64,000 nt of DNA, taken from Solirubrobacter ginsenosidimutans (GTDB lineage: Bacteria > Actinomycetota > Thermoleophilia > Solirubrobacterales > Solirubrobacteraceae). The notes under the pieces are model-generated. The model made no database searches. It was given only the letters and a program-made list of their open reading frames with translations, and was not told the DNA's origin. Both the position numbers and the translations under genes were made by a program. Each line of letters opens with the position of its first letter. The first letter of the stretch is position 1. This document shows positions 8,682 through 17,840 of this stretch, piece by piece. The stretch covers positions 444,467-508,466 of the forward strand of contig NZ_JAPDOD010000002.1 of assembly GCF_027587205.1 (NCBI RefSeq), given 5' to 3'.

Positions 8682-9608
8682 GTGGCGGCTCGCCTGCTTG
8701 TGCTGATCGTTGTCGCCGCGCACTTGATGGGCTGTGGCGGCGGCCGGAAGACGGACGAATCTCGCCCGCGGCCTGCGGTCACGCTCGTCGGCGTCGGTTC
8801 TGGCGAGCTGATCGATGTCGGCGGGCGCGACATCTATATGGAGTGCGTCGGGTCCGGCAGTCCGACGGTGCTGCTGGAGGCCGGTTTCGGCGGCTCGTCC
8901 CGCAACTGGAACTCGGTGCTCCCGCTGCTTGGCCGGACGACTCGAAGTTGCGCGTACGACCGGGCCGGCCTGGGCGAGAGCGACGCGATGCCCGGGGTCC
9001 ACGATGCGGGCGACGAGATCAAGGATCTCGAGCGGCTGCTCGAGCGTGCACGTATCGAGCCGCCATTCGTGCTGGTCGGTCATTCATACGGCGGGCTGCT
9101 GGCTCGCCTCTTCGCGTTCACCCACCTGGACCAGACCGGCGCCGTGGTTCTGGTGGACGCCGAAGGCCGCGACGCGTGGAGGCGCGGACTTGCTGCGTGG
9201 CCGAGATCGCTCGAGCCCAAGCTGCGGCGCTCGATCGCCGAGCGGACCGTGCTCAACGGCGTCGACATGAAGGCGAGCGCTGCGCTCGCCGCCAGCATCC
9301 GGTCACTCGACGACAAACCCTTGGTGGTTATTACGCCTGCTCGGGAGCGCCTGTTGTTCAAAGGGCTCCCGGCCACGGTCTACCGTCGATGGGATCGCTT
9401 ATGGCGTGTGACGCAGAACGAGTTGACGACGCTCTCGCCCGATCACGCCCATGTCCTCGCCCTGGGCAGCGACCACTTCATCCAGGACGATCAACCGATC
9501 GTCGTACTTCAAGCGATCCGCGCCGTCGTACGCGCGGTCCGAGACCACGCACCCCTCCCCCCGTGCGAGCGCGTGTTCACCGGCCCGGACGTGCGCTGCC
9601 TCGCCTAA
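8682..9608 (+). CDS. Alpha/beta-hydrolase lipoprotein
   Basis: A secreted alpha/beta hydrolase of about 308 residues. The N-terminus has a hydrophobic signal ending in the lipobox LMGC, so it is probably a membrane-anchored lipoprotein. The core follows: GSPTVLLEAGFGG (oxyanion strand), GHSYGG (nucleophile Ser), LVDAEG (acid) and GSDHFIQDDQP (catalytic His). The substrate is unknown. Two starts are possible: GTG 8682, which puts basic residues right before the signal core, or TTG 8646, which would overlap the ATPase remnant; I prefer 8682. Downstream, 9609-9903 holds no gene that I can recognise. Confidence 0.85.
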   Translation: MAARLLVLIVVAAHLMGCGGGRKTDESRPRPAVTLVGVGSGELIDVGGRDIYMECVGSGSPTVLLEAGFGGSSRNWNSVLPLLGRTTRSCAYDRAGLGESDAMPGVHDAGDEIKDLERLLERARIEPPFVLVGHSYGGLLARLFAFTHLDQTGAVVLVDAEGRDAWRRGLAAWPRSLEPKLRRSIAERTVLNGVDMKASAALAASIRSLDDKPLVVITPARERLLFKGLPATVYRRWDRLWRVTQNELTTLSPDHAHVLALGSDHFIQDDQPIVVLQAIRAVVRAVRDHAPLPPCERVFTGPDVRCLA

Positions 9609-9903
9609 CCGCACCACCGCAGGAGTGGGCGTCTGCATAAGTCCCGTTCGAGGGCCCCTCCACCGCAATCGCCGCAACGTCACCTGGCTCAAGACTGGGG
9701 TGCCACGCACGACATTCTCAGAGCCAGCGCGCTTCGAGGTTGGGTCGGCGATCACGATCTTTCGCGTGAGGAGACATCTGCAGGCCACGCTCGCCCCGCC
9801 GGCCCACCGGGTCTCAAGCTGACCTGAGTCGACTTATGCGCGATATCAGGGTTCGCGCCGGATTGCGATCAGGTGCGCACGGCTCGAGATGGCGCGTACC
9901 GCC

Positions 9904-10512
9904 CTAGAGCGGCGCGTTCAGCCGCACGTCCCAGCCCGCGGTGACGAGCGGCGGACCCGCGACCGGCAGGTAGGAGACCTGGACCTTGGCGAAGTCCAGG
10001 ACGACGTGCTCGAGCAGCGGTGAGACGCCGGTGTCGCCGCCCTGCTGGTACTCGCCGACGCCGAGGTCCTGGAACTTGTAGACGAGGAAGCCGTCGCCGT
10101 TGCGGCCGGAACGGCGGAAGCTGAACGTCGCCTGCGGGATGCGCTGGCCGGTGGCCACGTGCTGCAGCAGCAGCGGCGAGGACTTGTCGTAGGCCTTGGT
10201 GAAGCTGATCGAGGAGAAGGTCACCTTGCCGGGGCCGCCCTCGGTCGAGGAGTTCTTCGCGCCGAATGCGAAGGACTTCACGTCGATTTCGCCCGGGTGC
10301 GACGGGTCGGCGCTCTCGCCCGGGATGCCGTCGAGCTTGAGGAAGACGGGCGTCGTGCCGGCCTGGCCGGGGATCGTGGTCGTGTTCGAGTCGGCCTGGA
10401 GCGGCGGACCGGGGTCGGCGATCGCGTTCGTCGCGCCGATGGCGAGCATCAGGGGGACGGCGACGAGGGCCACGCGGCGCGCGAGGCGGCGCCGGGTCGA
10501 GAGCTGGGGCAT
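9904..10512 (-). CDS. Secreted Hcp-family (type VI tube-like) protein
   Basis: A 202-residue protein with a Sec-type signal (residues about 1-32, RRRLARRVALVAVPLMLA... ending near ADP), then a domain resembling the Hcp tube protein: VFLKLDGIPGESADPSHPG (residues 56-74), a KVTFSSISFTKAYDKSSPLL strand-turn and YKFQDLGVGEYQQGG near the end. Hcp forms hexameric rings in Gram-negative type VI systems, but there is no T6SS gene here and the signal peptide implies export of monomers, so the role is unknown (surface ring, enzyme scaffold or adhesin). ATG 10512 best fits the signal peptide; TTG 10548 adds 12 residues. Confidence 0.82.
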   Translation of the reverse strand: MPQLSTRRRLARRVALVAVPLMLAIGATNAIADPGPPLQADSNTTTIPGQAGTTPVFLKLDGIPGESADPSHPGEIDVKSFAFGAKNSSTEGGPGKVTFSSISFTKAYDKSSPLLLQHVATGQRIPQATFSFRRSGRNGDGFLVYKFQDLGVGEYQQGGDTGVSPLLEHVVLDFAKVQVSYLPVAGPPLVTAGWDVRLNAPL

Positions 10513-10567
10513 GCGGCCGATGATGGGAGCACCAGCCGCCGCCGACAATCGGGAGGCGACCCCGGAG

Positions 10568-11230
10568 TTAGCGCGTCGGTCGGCCCGGGGCGATCAGGCC
10601 GGTCTCGTACGCGTAGATCACGGCCTGCACGCGGCTCGACAGCTCGAGCTTGGACAGCATGCGCCCGACGTGGCTCTTGACCGTGCTCTCCTCGAGTTGG
10701 AGATGGGCGGCGATCTCGGCGTTGGTGCGCCCAGCGGCGATGCCGAGCAGGACGTCGCGCTCGCGAGGGCTCAATGAGGCGAGCGCAGGGTCTCCGGAAC
10801 GCGCGGGGACGGCGGAGACGAACTGGTCCAGCAGCCGGCGGGTGACCTCGGGCGCGATCAGCGCGTCGCCGCGCGCGACGGCACGGACGGCGTCGATGAT
10901 CAGCTCGGGCGCGGAGTCCTTGACGAGAAAGCCGGCGGCGCCGGAGCGCAGCGCCTCGAACACGTACTCGTCGAGGTCGAAGGTCGTGATCACGATCACC
11001 TCGACGCCGGCGACGTCGCGCAGCCGGCGCGTCGCCTCCAGGCCGTCCATGCGCGGCATGCGAATGTCGATCAGCACCACGTCGGGCTGCCGACGCTCCA
11101 CCTGGCCGAGTGCGTCCAGCCCGTCCACGGCCTCGCCCACGACCTCGATGTCGGGCTCGCTCTCGAGGATCATGCGCAGCCCCTGGCGGGCGATCGCCTG
11201 GTCGTCGGCGACGACGACGCGGATGCTCAC
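10568..11230 (-). CDS. NarL/LuxR-type response regulator
   Basis: A 220-residue response regulator. The receiver domain (1-120) has the acidic pocket VVADDQ at the N-terminus, the phospho-acceptor in VVLIDIRMPRMDG (Asp near residue 54) and the conserved Lys in FLVKDSAPE. The C-terminal LuxR helix-turn-helix has LSPRERDVLLGIAAGRTNAEIA and STVKSHVGRMLSKL. It is translated directly after the kinase gene (4-bp overlap) and lies upside-down to an MMPL exporter, the probable target. Confidence 0.95.
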   Translation of the reverse strand: MSIRVVVADDQAIARQGLRMILESEPDIEVVGEAVDGLDALGQVERRQPDVVLIDIRMPRMDGLEATRRLRDVAGVEVIVITTFDLDEYVFEALRSGAAGFLVKDSAPELIIDAVRAVARGDALIAPEVTRRLLDQFVSAVPARSGDPALASLSPRERDVLLGIAAGRTNAEIAAHLQLEESTVKSHVGRMLSKLELSSRVQAVIYAYETGLIAPGRPTR

Positions 11231-12354
11231 GCCGCCGCCCCCAGGGGGAGCCGCGCCCGGACGGACCAGCCCCGCGGCTGGGCTGGGCCGGCGTCGAAGT
11301 TGCCGCCGACGATCGCCACCCGCTCGCGCATCCCCTCGATCCCGCCGCCGGCTCCGCGTCCCTGGGCGCCGACGCCGTCGTCGACCACGGCGATGCGCAG
11401 CTCCTCGTCGCCGTATTCGAGCTGGACGCGGACGACCGCCGCGGCGGCGTGGCGGACGACGTTGGTGAGCGACTCCTGGACGACGCGGTACGCGCAGACC
11501 TCGATCTCGTCCGAGAGCGGGCGCTCTTCGCCCTCGCGTCGCAGCTCGACCGCCAGCCCGGCGTCGCGCGCGGGCGTCAGCAGCTGCTCGACGTGCTCGA
11601 GACGCGGCGTAGGCGCGCGCGTCGCCGGCTCGGACTCCCGCAGCACGCCGAGGGCGCGCCGCGTCTGGCCCAGCGCCTCGACGGTCAGCGCGTGGATGCG
11701 CTCGAAGTGCACGCGCGCCGCGGGGTCGGTCGTCGTGCGCCCGGCTCCCGCGGCCTGCAGCGAGATCGCGCTCAGGTGGTGGCCCGTGATGTCGTGCATG
11801 TCGCGAGCGATCCGGAGGCGCTCCTCGGCGACGGCGCGTTCGACGTCGCGGTCGCGCAGCTCCTCGATCCGCAGCAGGTGCTCCCGCGCTTCGCGCGTCC
11901 GCGCCCGCTCGGTGCGGATCGCGTCCCCGATCACGGCGGGCAGCGCCCCGAAGGCGAAACCGCCGATCGCGCGCAGCGTCACGCCCGTGCCTTCGAGGTT
12001 CGCCGCCGCGGCGCCGATCATGTTGCCGCCGAGGACCGCGAGCACCACCGTCCTGCCGCGGCCGCTATGGATCGCGCCGTAGGAGCTCATCAGCAGCGCC
12101 GCGATCAGCGGGATCAGCATCGCGTACCCCATCCCGAGGCCGATGCCCGACGGCACCAGCGCGACCAGCGCGGCCGGGAACGGATACCGCCGGCGGAACG
12201 GGATCGCGGCGCAGGTCAGCACGACGAGGACGCCGCCGAGCAGGTCGGCGCCGTGCGGCTCCACGTCTGAGCCGTTGGGCAGCTCGGCGATCAGGAGGAT
12301 CACCGAGAGGGCGGCGGCGAGGGCCGCCACCAGCACGTCCGAGCGCCGGAGCAC
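11227..12354 (-). CDS. NarL-type sensor histidine kinase (HisKA_3)
   Basis: A 375-residue membrane histidine kinase. Four to five N-terminal hydrophobic helices (residues about 8-125, little extracytoplasmic sequence, so the cue is probably in the membrane) are followed by a coiled coil and the HisKA_3 H-box ARDMHDITGHHLSAI (His near residue 190). An HATPase_c domain follows with the N-box ESLTNVVRHA and the G-boxes VVDDGVGAQG and GGGIEGMRERV. I took GTG 12354 because it precedes the first helix and lies just before the promoter region shared with the MMPL gene. Confidence 0.93.
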   Translation of the reverse strand: MLRRSDVLVAALAAALSVILLIAELPNGSDVEPHGADLLGGVLVVLTCAAIPFRRRYPFPAALVALVPSGIGLGMGYAMLIPLIAALLMSSYGAIHSGRGRTVVLAVLGGNMIGAAAANLEGTGVTLRAIGGFAFGALPAVIGDAIRTERARTREAREHLLRIEELRDRDVERAVAEERLRIARDMHDITGHHLSAISLQAAGAGRTTTDPAARVHFERIHALTVEALGQTRRALGVLRESEPATRAPTPRLEHVEQLLTPARDAGLAVELRREGEERPLSDEIEVCAYRVVQESLTNVVRHAAAAVVRVQLEYGDEELRIAVVDDGVGAQGRGAGGGIEGMRERVAIVGGNFDAGPAQPRGWSVRARLPLGAAA

Positions 12355-12378
12355 GCCCTCAGCGTATTCCCCGGCACC

Positions 12379-12394
12379 TCCTCCTAAAGGAGGA
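12379..12394. promoter_or_regulatory. Perfect palindrome between kinase operon and MMPL gene
   Basis: A 16-bp inverted repeat, TCCTCCT-AA-AGGAGGA, lies 24 bp before the kinase start and 89 bp before the exporter ATG. It could be the operator for the response regulator controlling both divergent units. It also resembles Shine-Dalgarno sequence on both strands, so coincidence cannot be excluded. Confidence 0.35.
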
Positions 12395-12483
12395 ATCCGA
12401 TCGCCTCCTTCGGCGGTCGACGGCGCGCGGCCGCGGGGCGACAGTAGAGGAGAACCTCCCCGGCTTCGACTCCAAGGATCTCC

Positions 12484-14637
12484 ATGGCTACCGTGCTCTA
12501 CCGCATCGGCCGAACGGCCTTCCGCCGACGGCGGCTCTTCCTCTCCGTCTGGCTCGTCCTGCTCGTCGGGATGGGCATCGGCGCCGCCGCCCTGCGCGGC
12601 CCGACGTCCGACAAGTTCTCGATCCCGGGCACGGAGTCCCAGAAGGCGATCGACCTGCTGAAGGAGCGACTGCCGCAGGCCAATGGCGCGTCCGGCCGGA
12701 TCGTCTTCGCCGCCAAGCCCGGCGAGAAGCTCGCCGAGAGTGACGTGAAGGCCGCGCTCGCCAAGGTCGGCAAGGCGCCCGACGTGATCGCGGTCAGCGA
12801 CCCCTTCGCCGCCAAGCTCGTCTCGGGCGACGGCCGGATCGCGCTCGCCCAGGTGACCTGGAACAAGAACACGCAGGAGCTCCCCGACAGCGCCCGCGAC
12901 GCGGTGCAGCGGGCGGCCGGGACCGCCGGCGTCCAGGTGGAGTTCGGCGGTGACGCCGTGGCGCAGGGCGGCGGTGCCGGCGGCATCGGCGAGGGGCTCG
13001 GCTTCGCCGTCGCGGCGCTCGTGCTCGCGATCACCTTCGGCAGCCTCGTCTCGGCCGGCCTGCCGCTGCTCACCGCGATCGTCGGCGTCATCTTCGGCCT
13101 GCTCGGCATCCAGATCGCCACCGGCTTCTTCGATCTCAACGCGACCGCACCCACGCTCGCCCTGATGCTGGGCCTCGCCGTCGGCATCGACTACGCGCTG
13201 TTCATCATCTCGCGTCACCGCACGCAGGTCTTCGGCGGGATGGACCCGGAGGAGTCCGCGGGGCGCGCGGTCGGCACCGCCGGCAGCGCCGTGGTGTTCG
13301 CCGGCGCGACCGTCGTGATCGCGCTCGCGGCTCTCTCCGTCGTCGGGATCCCGTTCCTCACCGCGATGGGCCTGGCCGCCGCCGCGACCGTCGCCGTCGC
13401 CGTGCTGGTCTCGATCACTCTTGTGCCCGCGATGCTCGGCTTCGCCGGGATGCGGATCGCGAAGGGCAAGAACTTCGAGACCGGTCCGCGCGCCGCCAAG
13501 CCGACGTTCGGCGCCCGCTGGGTCGGCTTCGTGATGCGTCACCGCGTGCCCGCCCTGCTGGTGACGATCCTCGCGCTCGGCGCGCTGGCGATCCCGGTCA
13601 CGCACCTGCGTCTCGGCCTGCCCGACGACTCGACGGCGGCGCCCGACCAGACCAACCGCCAGGCCTACGACCTCGCCACGGAGGCGTTCGGACCCGGGTT
13701 CAATGGCCCGCTCACCGTCGTCGTGGACGCCGGTGCCGGCAAGAGCGTGCAGGCGGCCGCCACGACCGTCGCCGGCGAGCTGCGCGGGCTCAAGGACGTC
13801 ACCAACGTGGGCGCGCCGACGCTCAATCCCGCCGGCGACACGGCGATCATCTCGGTTATCCCCAAGAGCGGCCCGTCGACCCAGGCGACGGAAGCCCTCG
13901 TGCACTCGATCCGCGACCGTGCCGACGGCTTCCGCGCCGACGCGCACGCGGACGTGCTGGTGACCGGCCAGACCGCGACCAACATCGACGTCTCCCAGAC
14001 GCTCTCGAACGCGCTGCTCCCGTACCTCGCGGTCATCGTGCTGCTCGCCTTCCTGCTGCTGACGATCGCCTTCCGCTCGGTGCTGGTGCCGCTGACCGCG
14101 GTCGGCGGCTTCCTGTTGACGGTCGGCGCCGCGTTCGGCGCGATGGTCGGCGTCTTCCAGGACGGCTTCGGCGCGGGGCTGTTCGGCGTGGCCGAGGCGG
14201 GGCCGATCGTCTCGTTCCTGCCCGTGCTGATCATCGGCATCCTGTTCGGCCTCGCGATGGACTACCAGGTGTTCCTGGTCTCCCGCATGCGCGAGGAGCA
14301 CGTCCACGGCGCCGCGCCGACGCGCGCGGTCACCGAGGGTTTCCGCCACGGCGCACGCGTCGTCACCGGCGCCGCCCTGATCATGGGCGCGGTCTTCTCC
14401 GGCTTCATCCTCGGCGACGACGCGATCATCAAGTCGATCGGCTTCGCGCTCGCGTTCGGTGTCCTCGTCGACGCCTTCGTCGTGCGGATGACGTTGATCC
14501 CGGCGCTGATGGGCCTGCTCGGCGAGCGCGCCTGGTGGCTGCCGCGCTGGCTGGACCGTGGTCTACCGCGGGTGGACATCGAGGGTGAGGGCCTCAAGCG
14601 CCACCTCAACCAGGAGCCGCAGCCGGTTCCCGCCTAG
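12484..14637 (+). CDS. MMPL-family RND exporter
   Basis: A 717-residue MMPL/RND-superfamily transporter with the expected two-fold layout: TM1 (residues 18-36), an exported alpha/beta loop, TM2-6, a cytosolic linker (around 320-345), TM7, a second exported loop and TM8-12. The signature GLAVGIDYALFIISRHR (about residue 233) and its second-half counterpart GLAMDYQVFLVSRMREE (about 590) carry the Asp-Tyr pairs that couple to the proton gradient. Relatives export lipids or hydrophobic drugs. The ATG is preceded by purine-rich sequence, and the divergent two-component system probably controls the gene. Confidence 0.94.
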   Translation: MATVLYRIGRTAFRRRRLFLSVWLVLLVGMGIGAAALRGPTSDKFSIPGTESQKAIDLLKERLPQANGASGRIVFAAKPGEKLAESDVKAALAKVGKAPDVIAVSDPFAAKLVSGDGRIALAQVTWNKNTQELPDSARDAVQRAAGTAGVQVEFGGDAVAQGGGAGGIGEGLGFAVAALVLAITFGSLVSAGLPLLTAIVGVIFGLLGIQIATGFFDLNATAPTLALMLGLAVGIDYALFIISRHRTQVFGGMDPEESAGRAVGTAGSAVVFAGATVVIALAALSVVGIPFLTAMGLAAAATVAVAVLVSITLVPAMLGFAGMRIAKGKNFETGPRAAKPTFGARWVGFVMRHRVPALLVTILALGALAIPVTHLRLGLPDDSTAAPDQTNRQAYDLATEAFGPGFNGPLTVVVDAGAGKSVQAAATTVAGELRGLKDVTNVGAPTLNPAGDTAIISVIPKSGPSTQATEALVHSIRDRADGFRADAHADVLVTGQTATNIDVSQTLSNALLPYLAVIVLLAFLLLTIAFRSVLVPLTAVGGFLLTVGAAFGAMVGVFQDGFGAGLFGVAEAGPIVSFLPVLIIGILFGLAMDYQVFLVSRMREEHVHGAAPTRAVTEGFRHGARVVTGAALIMGAVFSGFILGDDAIIKSIGFALAFGVLVDAFVVRMTLIPALMGLLGERAWWLPRWLDRGLPRVDIEGEGLKRHLNQEPQPVPA

Positions 14638-15020
14638 CTCACCTCCTCGCCGGTGCCCTCCACGCGTTGCGCGGCGGTGCCGGCGAGGGCCTTCGCCAGC
14701 TGCGGCGTGAGGTGCTCGAGGACGTAGGGCAGGCTGAGCGGACTCGTGAAGTAGATCGCCCCGGCGGAGCGTGCCGCGGTGTAGACCGAGCGGTGCTCGG
14801 CGACGACCGGCAGCTTGGCGACGTCGGGACCTTGAGCAGCTCCTAGACGGCTGCTTGGGCTCAGCGGACAGTCGATGGCCTTGTCTCGGAAGGGCGTGCG
14901 CTTGCCGAGGCGATCGAGCGGGCCGTGTGCCCGCTCTACGCAGTTCCGGCCGCACTCGTCGACGAGGTCGTTCAGCACGCCGTCAACCGAGCCCGAACGC
15001 GCTCCATCCGCGACGAACAC
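14634..15020 (-). pseudogene. Decayed coding fragments (unrecognised C-terminus; possible transposase tail)
   Basis: This 387-bp open frame does not look like one protein. Its 3' half (14637-14830) encodes a plausible protein C-terminus (VYTAARSAGAIYFTSPLSLP...LAKALAGTAAQR) of unknown family, ending 4 bp into the MMPL stop. The 5' half carries RNCVERAHGPLDRLGKRTPF, which vaguely recalls the RNxVERxFxRLK region of IS5-type transposases. I read it as a join of two fragments. Between 15021 and 15147 I see nothing. Confidence 0.35.
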
Positions 15021-15147
15021 GAGACTTGACCCGGCGATTAAGGCGGGACGAGAGGTCGAGCAGAGGAACGTATGGCGCCCTTAGCGGAACCTGGGCGACG
15101 CTGAGCGGCTGACAACGGGTTCGTGAGCGCGCCGAGTCGAGCGTCCG

Positions 15148-15556
15148 ATGGTCCGACAAGATCCGCGGATGCTCTCTGCCGCCGACGTGCTCGACGCGTA
15201 CGAGGCCTGGCTCGGCCGCCAGGCGTTGGCGCCGCGCACCCGTTCGGCCTATCGGCGCTGGCCACCACAGTCGTCCGAGCACCACGAATGGCGCGGTGTG
15301 GATTTCGCGAACCGGCGAGCAGCTATCGGTGCGATCGATCAGCAAGATCGTCACGGCGGTGATGGCGCGGGCGGGAGTCCAGGAGTCTGTGCACGCGCTG
15401 CGTCATACCGTCGCGACCCGGCTCGTGCGCGATCACGGCCATGACCTCGTCCTGGTCGCCGACATCCTCGGACACGCCGACATCAAGACCACGCGCCGCT
15501 ACGCACGCTCTGACCCCGAGCGGCGCCGCGCCGCCCTCGAAGACCTCGCCGACTAA
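15148..15556 (+). pseudogene. Internally deleted, frameshifted tyrosine recombinase (XerC/D-like)
   Basis: Two parts of one phage-type integrase lie in different frames. The first part (about 15148-15265) encodes the start of the SAM-like core-binding domain (ADVLDAYEAWLGRQALAPRT, then RSAYRRW). The second (about 15296-15556) encodes the end of the catalytic domain: VHALRHTVATRLVRD (box II Arg), ILGHADIKTTRRYARSD (LGH and the nucleophile Tyr) and a TAA. Around 170-200 residues, including the first catalytic Arg, are missing between them, so it cannot be active. It marks a former integration event, 7 kb from the decayed 21-23 kb patch. Confidence 0.75.
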
Positions 15557-15815
15557 CGGCGCTCCCGACGAGGCAGAGTCTTCGGATTCCACCACATAGG
15601 AGCACTTTTGAGCATGCGCGAGCGCGCGCCGCGCGCTAACGAGTTTCGTACTCGGAATGCTCGGATGGGGCGCAGCTGGGATCTGCGACACGAGTTGCCC
15701 GTCAGTCCACGCGCTAGGGCGACTCGAGCAGGCGCGAATCGGCGGTGACACGGCGCCGCGATCGGCGTATGGTCGCGATGAACCGTCCGTGTGAATCGGG
15801 TCGGAGGCTCGTACC

Positions 15816-17783
15816 ATGGCCGTTGCGCGTACGTCGAGGTGGAAGCGTCAGCGGGTCCTGACGATTCTCGTCGGGATGGTATGCCTCGGGGCACCCGCGG
15901 CTGCGAGTGCGCAGGAGTCGCCCTTCCTCGCGCGGCCGGAGCGCGTGCCGGTCGACGGCGCGGCGATCTCGGACGTGGTCGTGCTGGACTACGACGGCGA
16001 CGGGCTCTCGGACATCGCGACGGTCGGTTCGCAGCGCCTGGAGCTCGTGCGCGGGATGGCAAACGGATGGGAGGACGCGCAGAGCGTGACGATCCCGGCG
16101 ATCACGGACTACGGCAACACCCGGATCGCCGCGGACGACGTGACCGGGGATGGGCGCGACGACATCGTGGTGGGGATCGCGGACGCGGGCAGCGTCGCGA
16201 TCGTGCGTGGGCGCGCGGACGGGGTGCTCGCCGGTCCGGCCGCCGCCGACGTCTACGCGCTCCGCCCGGCTGAGGGTTCGTTCATCCCCAGGCCGTCGGT
16301 TTCGCTCACGACCGGCGACGTCGATCAGAACGGGTCGCCCGACGTCGTGGCGGGCTTTCAGTCCGTAATGCTCGGGCAGAGCTCGATCGAGGTGCTGGTC
16401 AATGACGGGCACGGCGGCTTCAGCAGCGGCGGCAGCCTGCCCCAGCCGACGGCTCCCCAGGAGGTGTTGTTGACCCGGTTGGGCGGTGACGCCGATCTTG
16501 ATCTCGTCGTGGCCCACGGCGGCACGATGTCGCCGACGCCGACGGCGCTCCTCGAGGTGCGCGCGGGCGCCGCGGGGGCGACGTTCGGCTCCCCGACCGC
16601 CTATGACGCGGGGAGCGGCGCGGCCGTGCACCTCGCCGACGGGGACTTCGATCACAACGGCGCCGCGGACGTGGTCGTCGGGCGGCTCACGCCGAGCGGC
16701 GGGTACAACCCGCCGCCCGCGGTTCTTCCCGGCGGAGTCAGCGGACCGACGCTGGGCGCGCCGGTCTCGATCGGGGCAGCGCCGTTCGACGCGGGCGCGG
16801 CGGTGGAGACCGCCGACGTGAACCGCGACGGACGCGACGACGTGGTGGTCGACTCCGGGAATCTCAACGGCCTCGTGAGCCTGCTGGGCACTGACACGCT
16901 GGCGTTCACCGCCCGCGGCGGTGCCTACATCTTCCCGCGCCAGTTCGCGGCCTGGACGCTGGGTGACGCGGACGACGACGGCAAGCTGGACCTCGTCACC
17001 CTGCTCGGGTTCGGCGCCGAGTCGGAGATCGACATCTACTACGGGCGCGGCCCGGTGCTGCGGCCCAGCGCCACGGTCGTGGACTTCGGGGCCGTCGCCG
17101 TCGGGTCCACGAGCGCGGCACTCACCGGCGGCGTGACGAATCAGGGTCCAGGCACGGCCGAGCGCCTCGCACTTCTCGCCGACGGCGATGCCGCCGACTT
17201 CGAGCTCGCGGGCGGAGACTGCATCGCCGCCACGCTCCCCGTTGGCGCCGGCTGTACCGTCAGCGCGCGCTTCCGGCCTACCGCTCCCGGCGAGCGCGAG
17301 CTCGACGTGGCGCTGATCGCGCCGGACTCCGACGAGGCGATCTGGGTCGCCCTGGCCGGGGTGGGAACAAATCCCGCTCCTGCGCCGACGCCCACGCCCG
17401 CGACCCCGCCGAAGCCGTCTGCGCCTGGACCGGCAGCCCCGGGCCTCGTCAGCAAGGGCCGCCCACGGGTCACGGGCAACGGCCGCCTAGACACGGGGTG
17501 GACCGCGACCTGCCCACCGGGCACCTCGAGTTGCCAAATCAGCGCGCTCGTCGTCGAGCGCACACGGCCGGGCAAGCGCGCGGCGGTCCTCGTCCGGGCC
17601 GGCGTCACGGTGCCCGCGGGCGCCAGCCGGCGGCTGATCGCGAAGCTAACTCCAGCGGGACGGCGCGCGCTGCGGCGATCCAAGTCGCTGCGCGCGACCA
17701 TCAAGCTGACGGCGACGCGGCCAGGCACTCGCACGCTGACGGTGCAGCGGACCGTCACGCTCAGGCGGGCGACCGGCTCCTGA
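15816..17783 (+). CDS. Secreted FG-GAP/VCBS beta-propeller protein with HYDIN-like Ig domain
   Basis: A 655-residue exported protein. The signal peptide is about residues 1-33 (VLTILVGMVCLGAPAAASAQ). Residues 35-405 hold about six FG-GAP/VCBS blades, each with a calcium-binding DxDxDG-like loop (DYDGDGLSDIA, DVTGDGRDDIVVG, DVDQNGSPDVV, DFDHNGAADVVVG, DVNRDGRDDVVV, DADDDGKLDLVT), giving an integrin-like propeller. An ASPM/SPD-2/Hydin-type Ig domain follows (about 410-515, VVDFGAVAVGSTS...), then a Pro-rich linker and a basic C-terminal beta domain (to 655). It probably binds surface or extracellular matter. The 259 bp before it hold no gene. Confidence 0.85.
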   Translation: MAVARTSRWKRQRVLTILVGMVCLGAPAAASAQESPFLARPERVPVDGAAISDVVVLDYDGDGLSDIATVGSQRLELVRGMANGWEDAQSVTIPAITDYGNTRIAADDVTGDGRDDIVVGIADAGSVAIVRGRADGVLAGPAAADVYALRPAEGSFIPRPSVSLTTGDVDQNGSPDVVAGFQSVMLGQSSIEVLVNDGHGGFSSGGSLPQPTAPQEVLLTRLGGDADLDLVVAHGGTMSPTPTALLEVRAGAAGATFGSPTAYDAGSGAAVHLADGDFDHNGAADVVVGRLTPSGGYNPPPAVLPGGVSGPTLGAPVSIGAAPFDAGAAVETADVNRDGRDDVVVDSGNLNGLVSLLGTDTLAFTARGGAYIFPRQFAAWTLGDADDDGKLDLVTLLGFGAESEIDIYYGRGPVLRPSATVVDFGAVAVGSTSAALTGGVTNQGPGTAERLALLADGDAADFELAGGDCIAATLPVGAGCTVSARFRPTAPGERELDVALIAPDSDEAIWVALAGVGTNPAPAPTPTPATPPKPSAPGPAAPGLVSKGRPRVTGNGRLDTGWTATCPPGTSSCQISALVVERTRPGKRAAVLVRAGVTVPAGASRRLIAKLTPAGRRALRRSKSLRATIKLTATRPGTRTLTVQRTVTLRRATGS

Positions 17784-17840
17784 CTCGGCGACTTGGGATC
17801 CTGGAGCGCTTGACGCCCGGGAAGCGTTCGGCGTAGGTTC

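Noticed and set aside
11227..14349. 1,040-codon minus-strand open frame antisense to the MMPL gene
   Set aside because: Only the part up to 12354 has kinase homology; the rest is Arg/Asp/His-rich shadow translation opposite a clear transporter gene.
15625..15660. Inverted repeats CGAGT-TTCGT-ACTCG and GCGC-rich runs before the FG-GAP gene
   Set aside because: Arms of five bases are expected by chance at this GC content; no T run or promoter relation.
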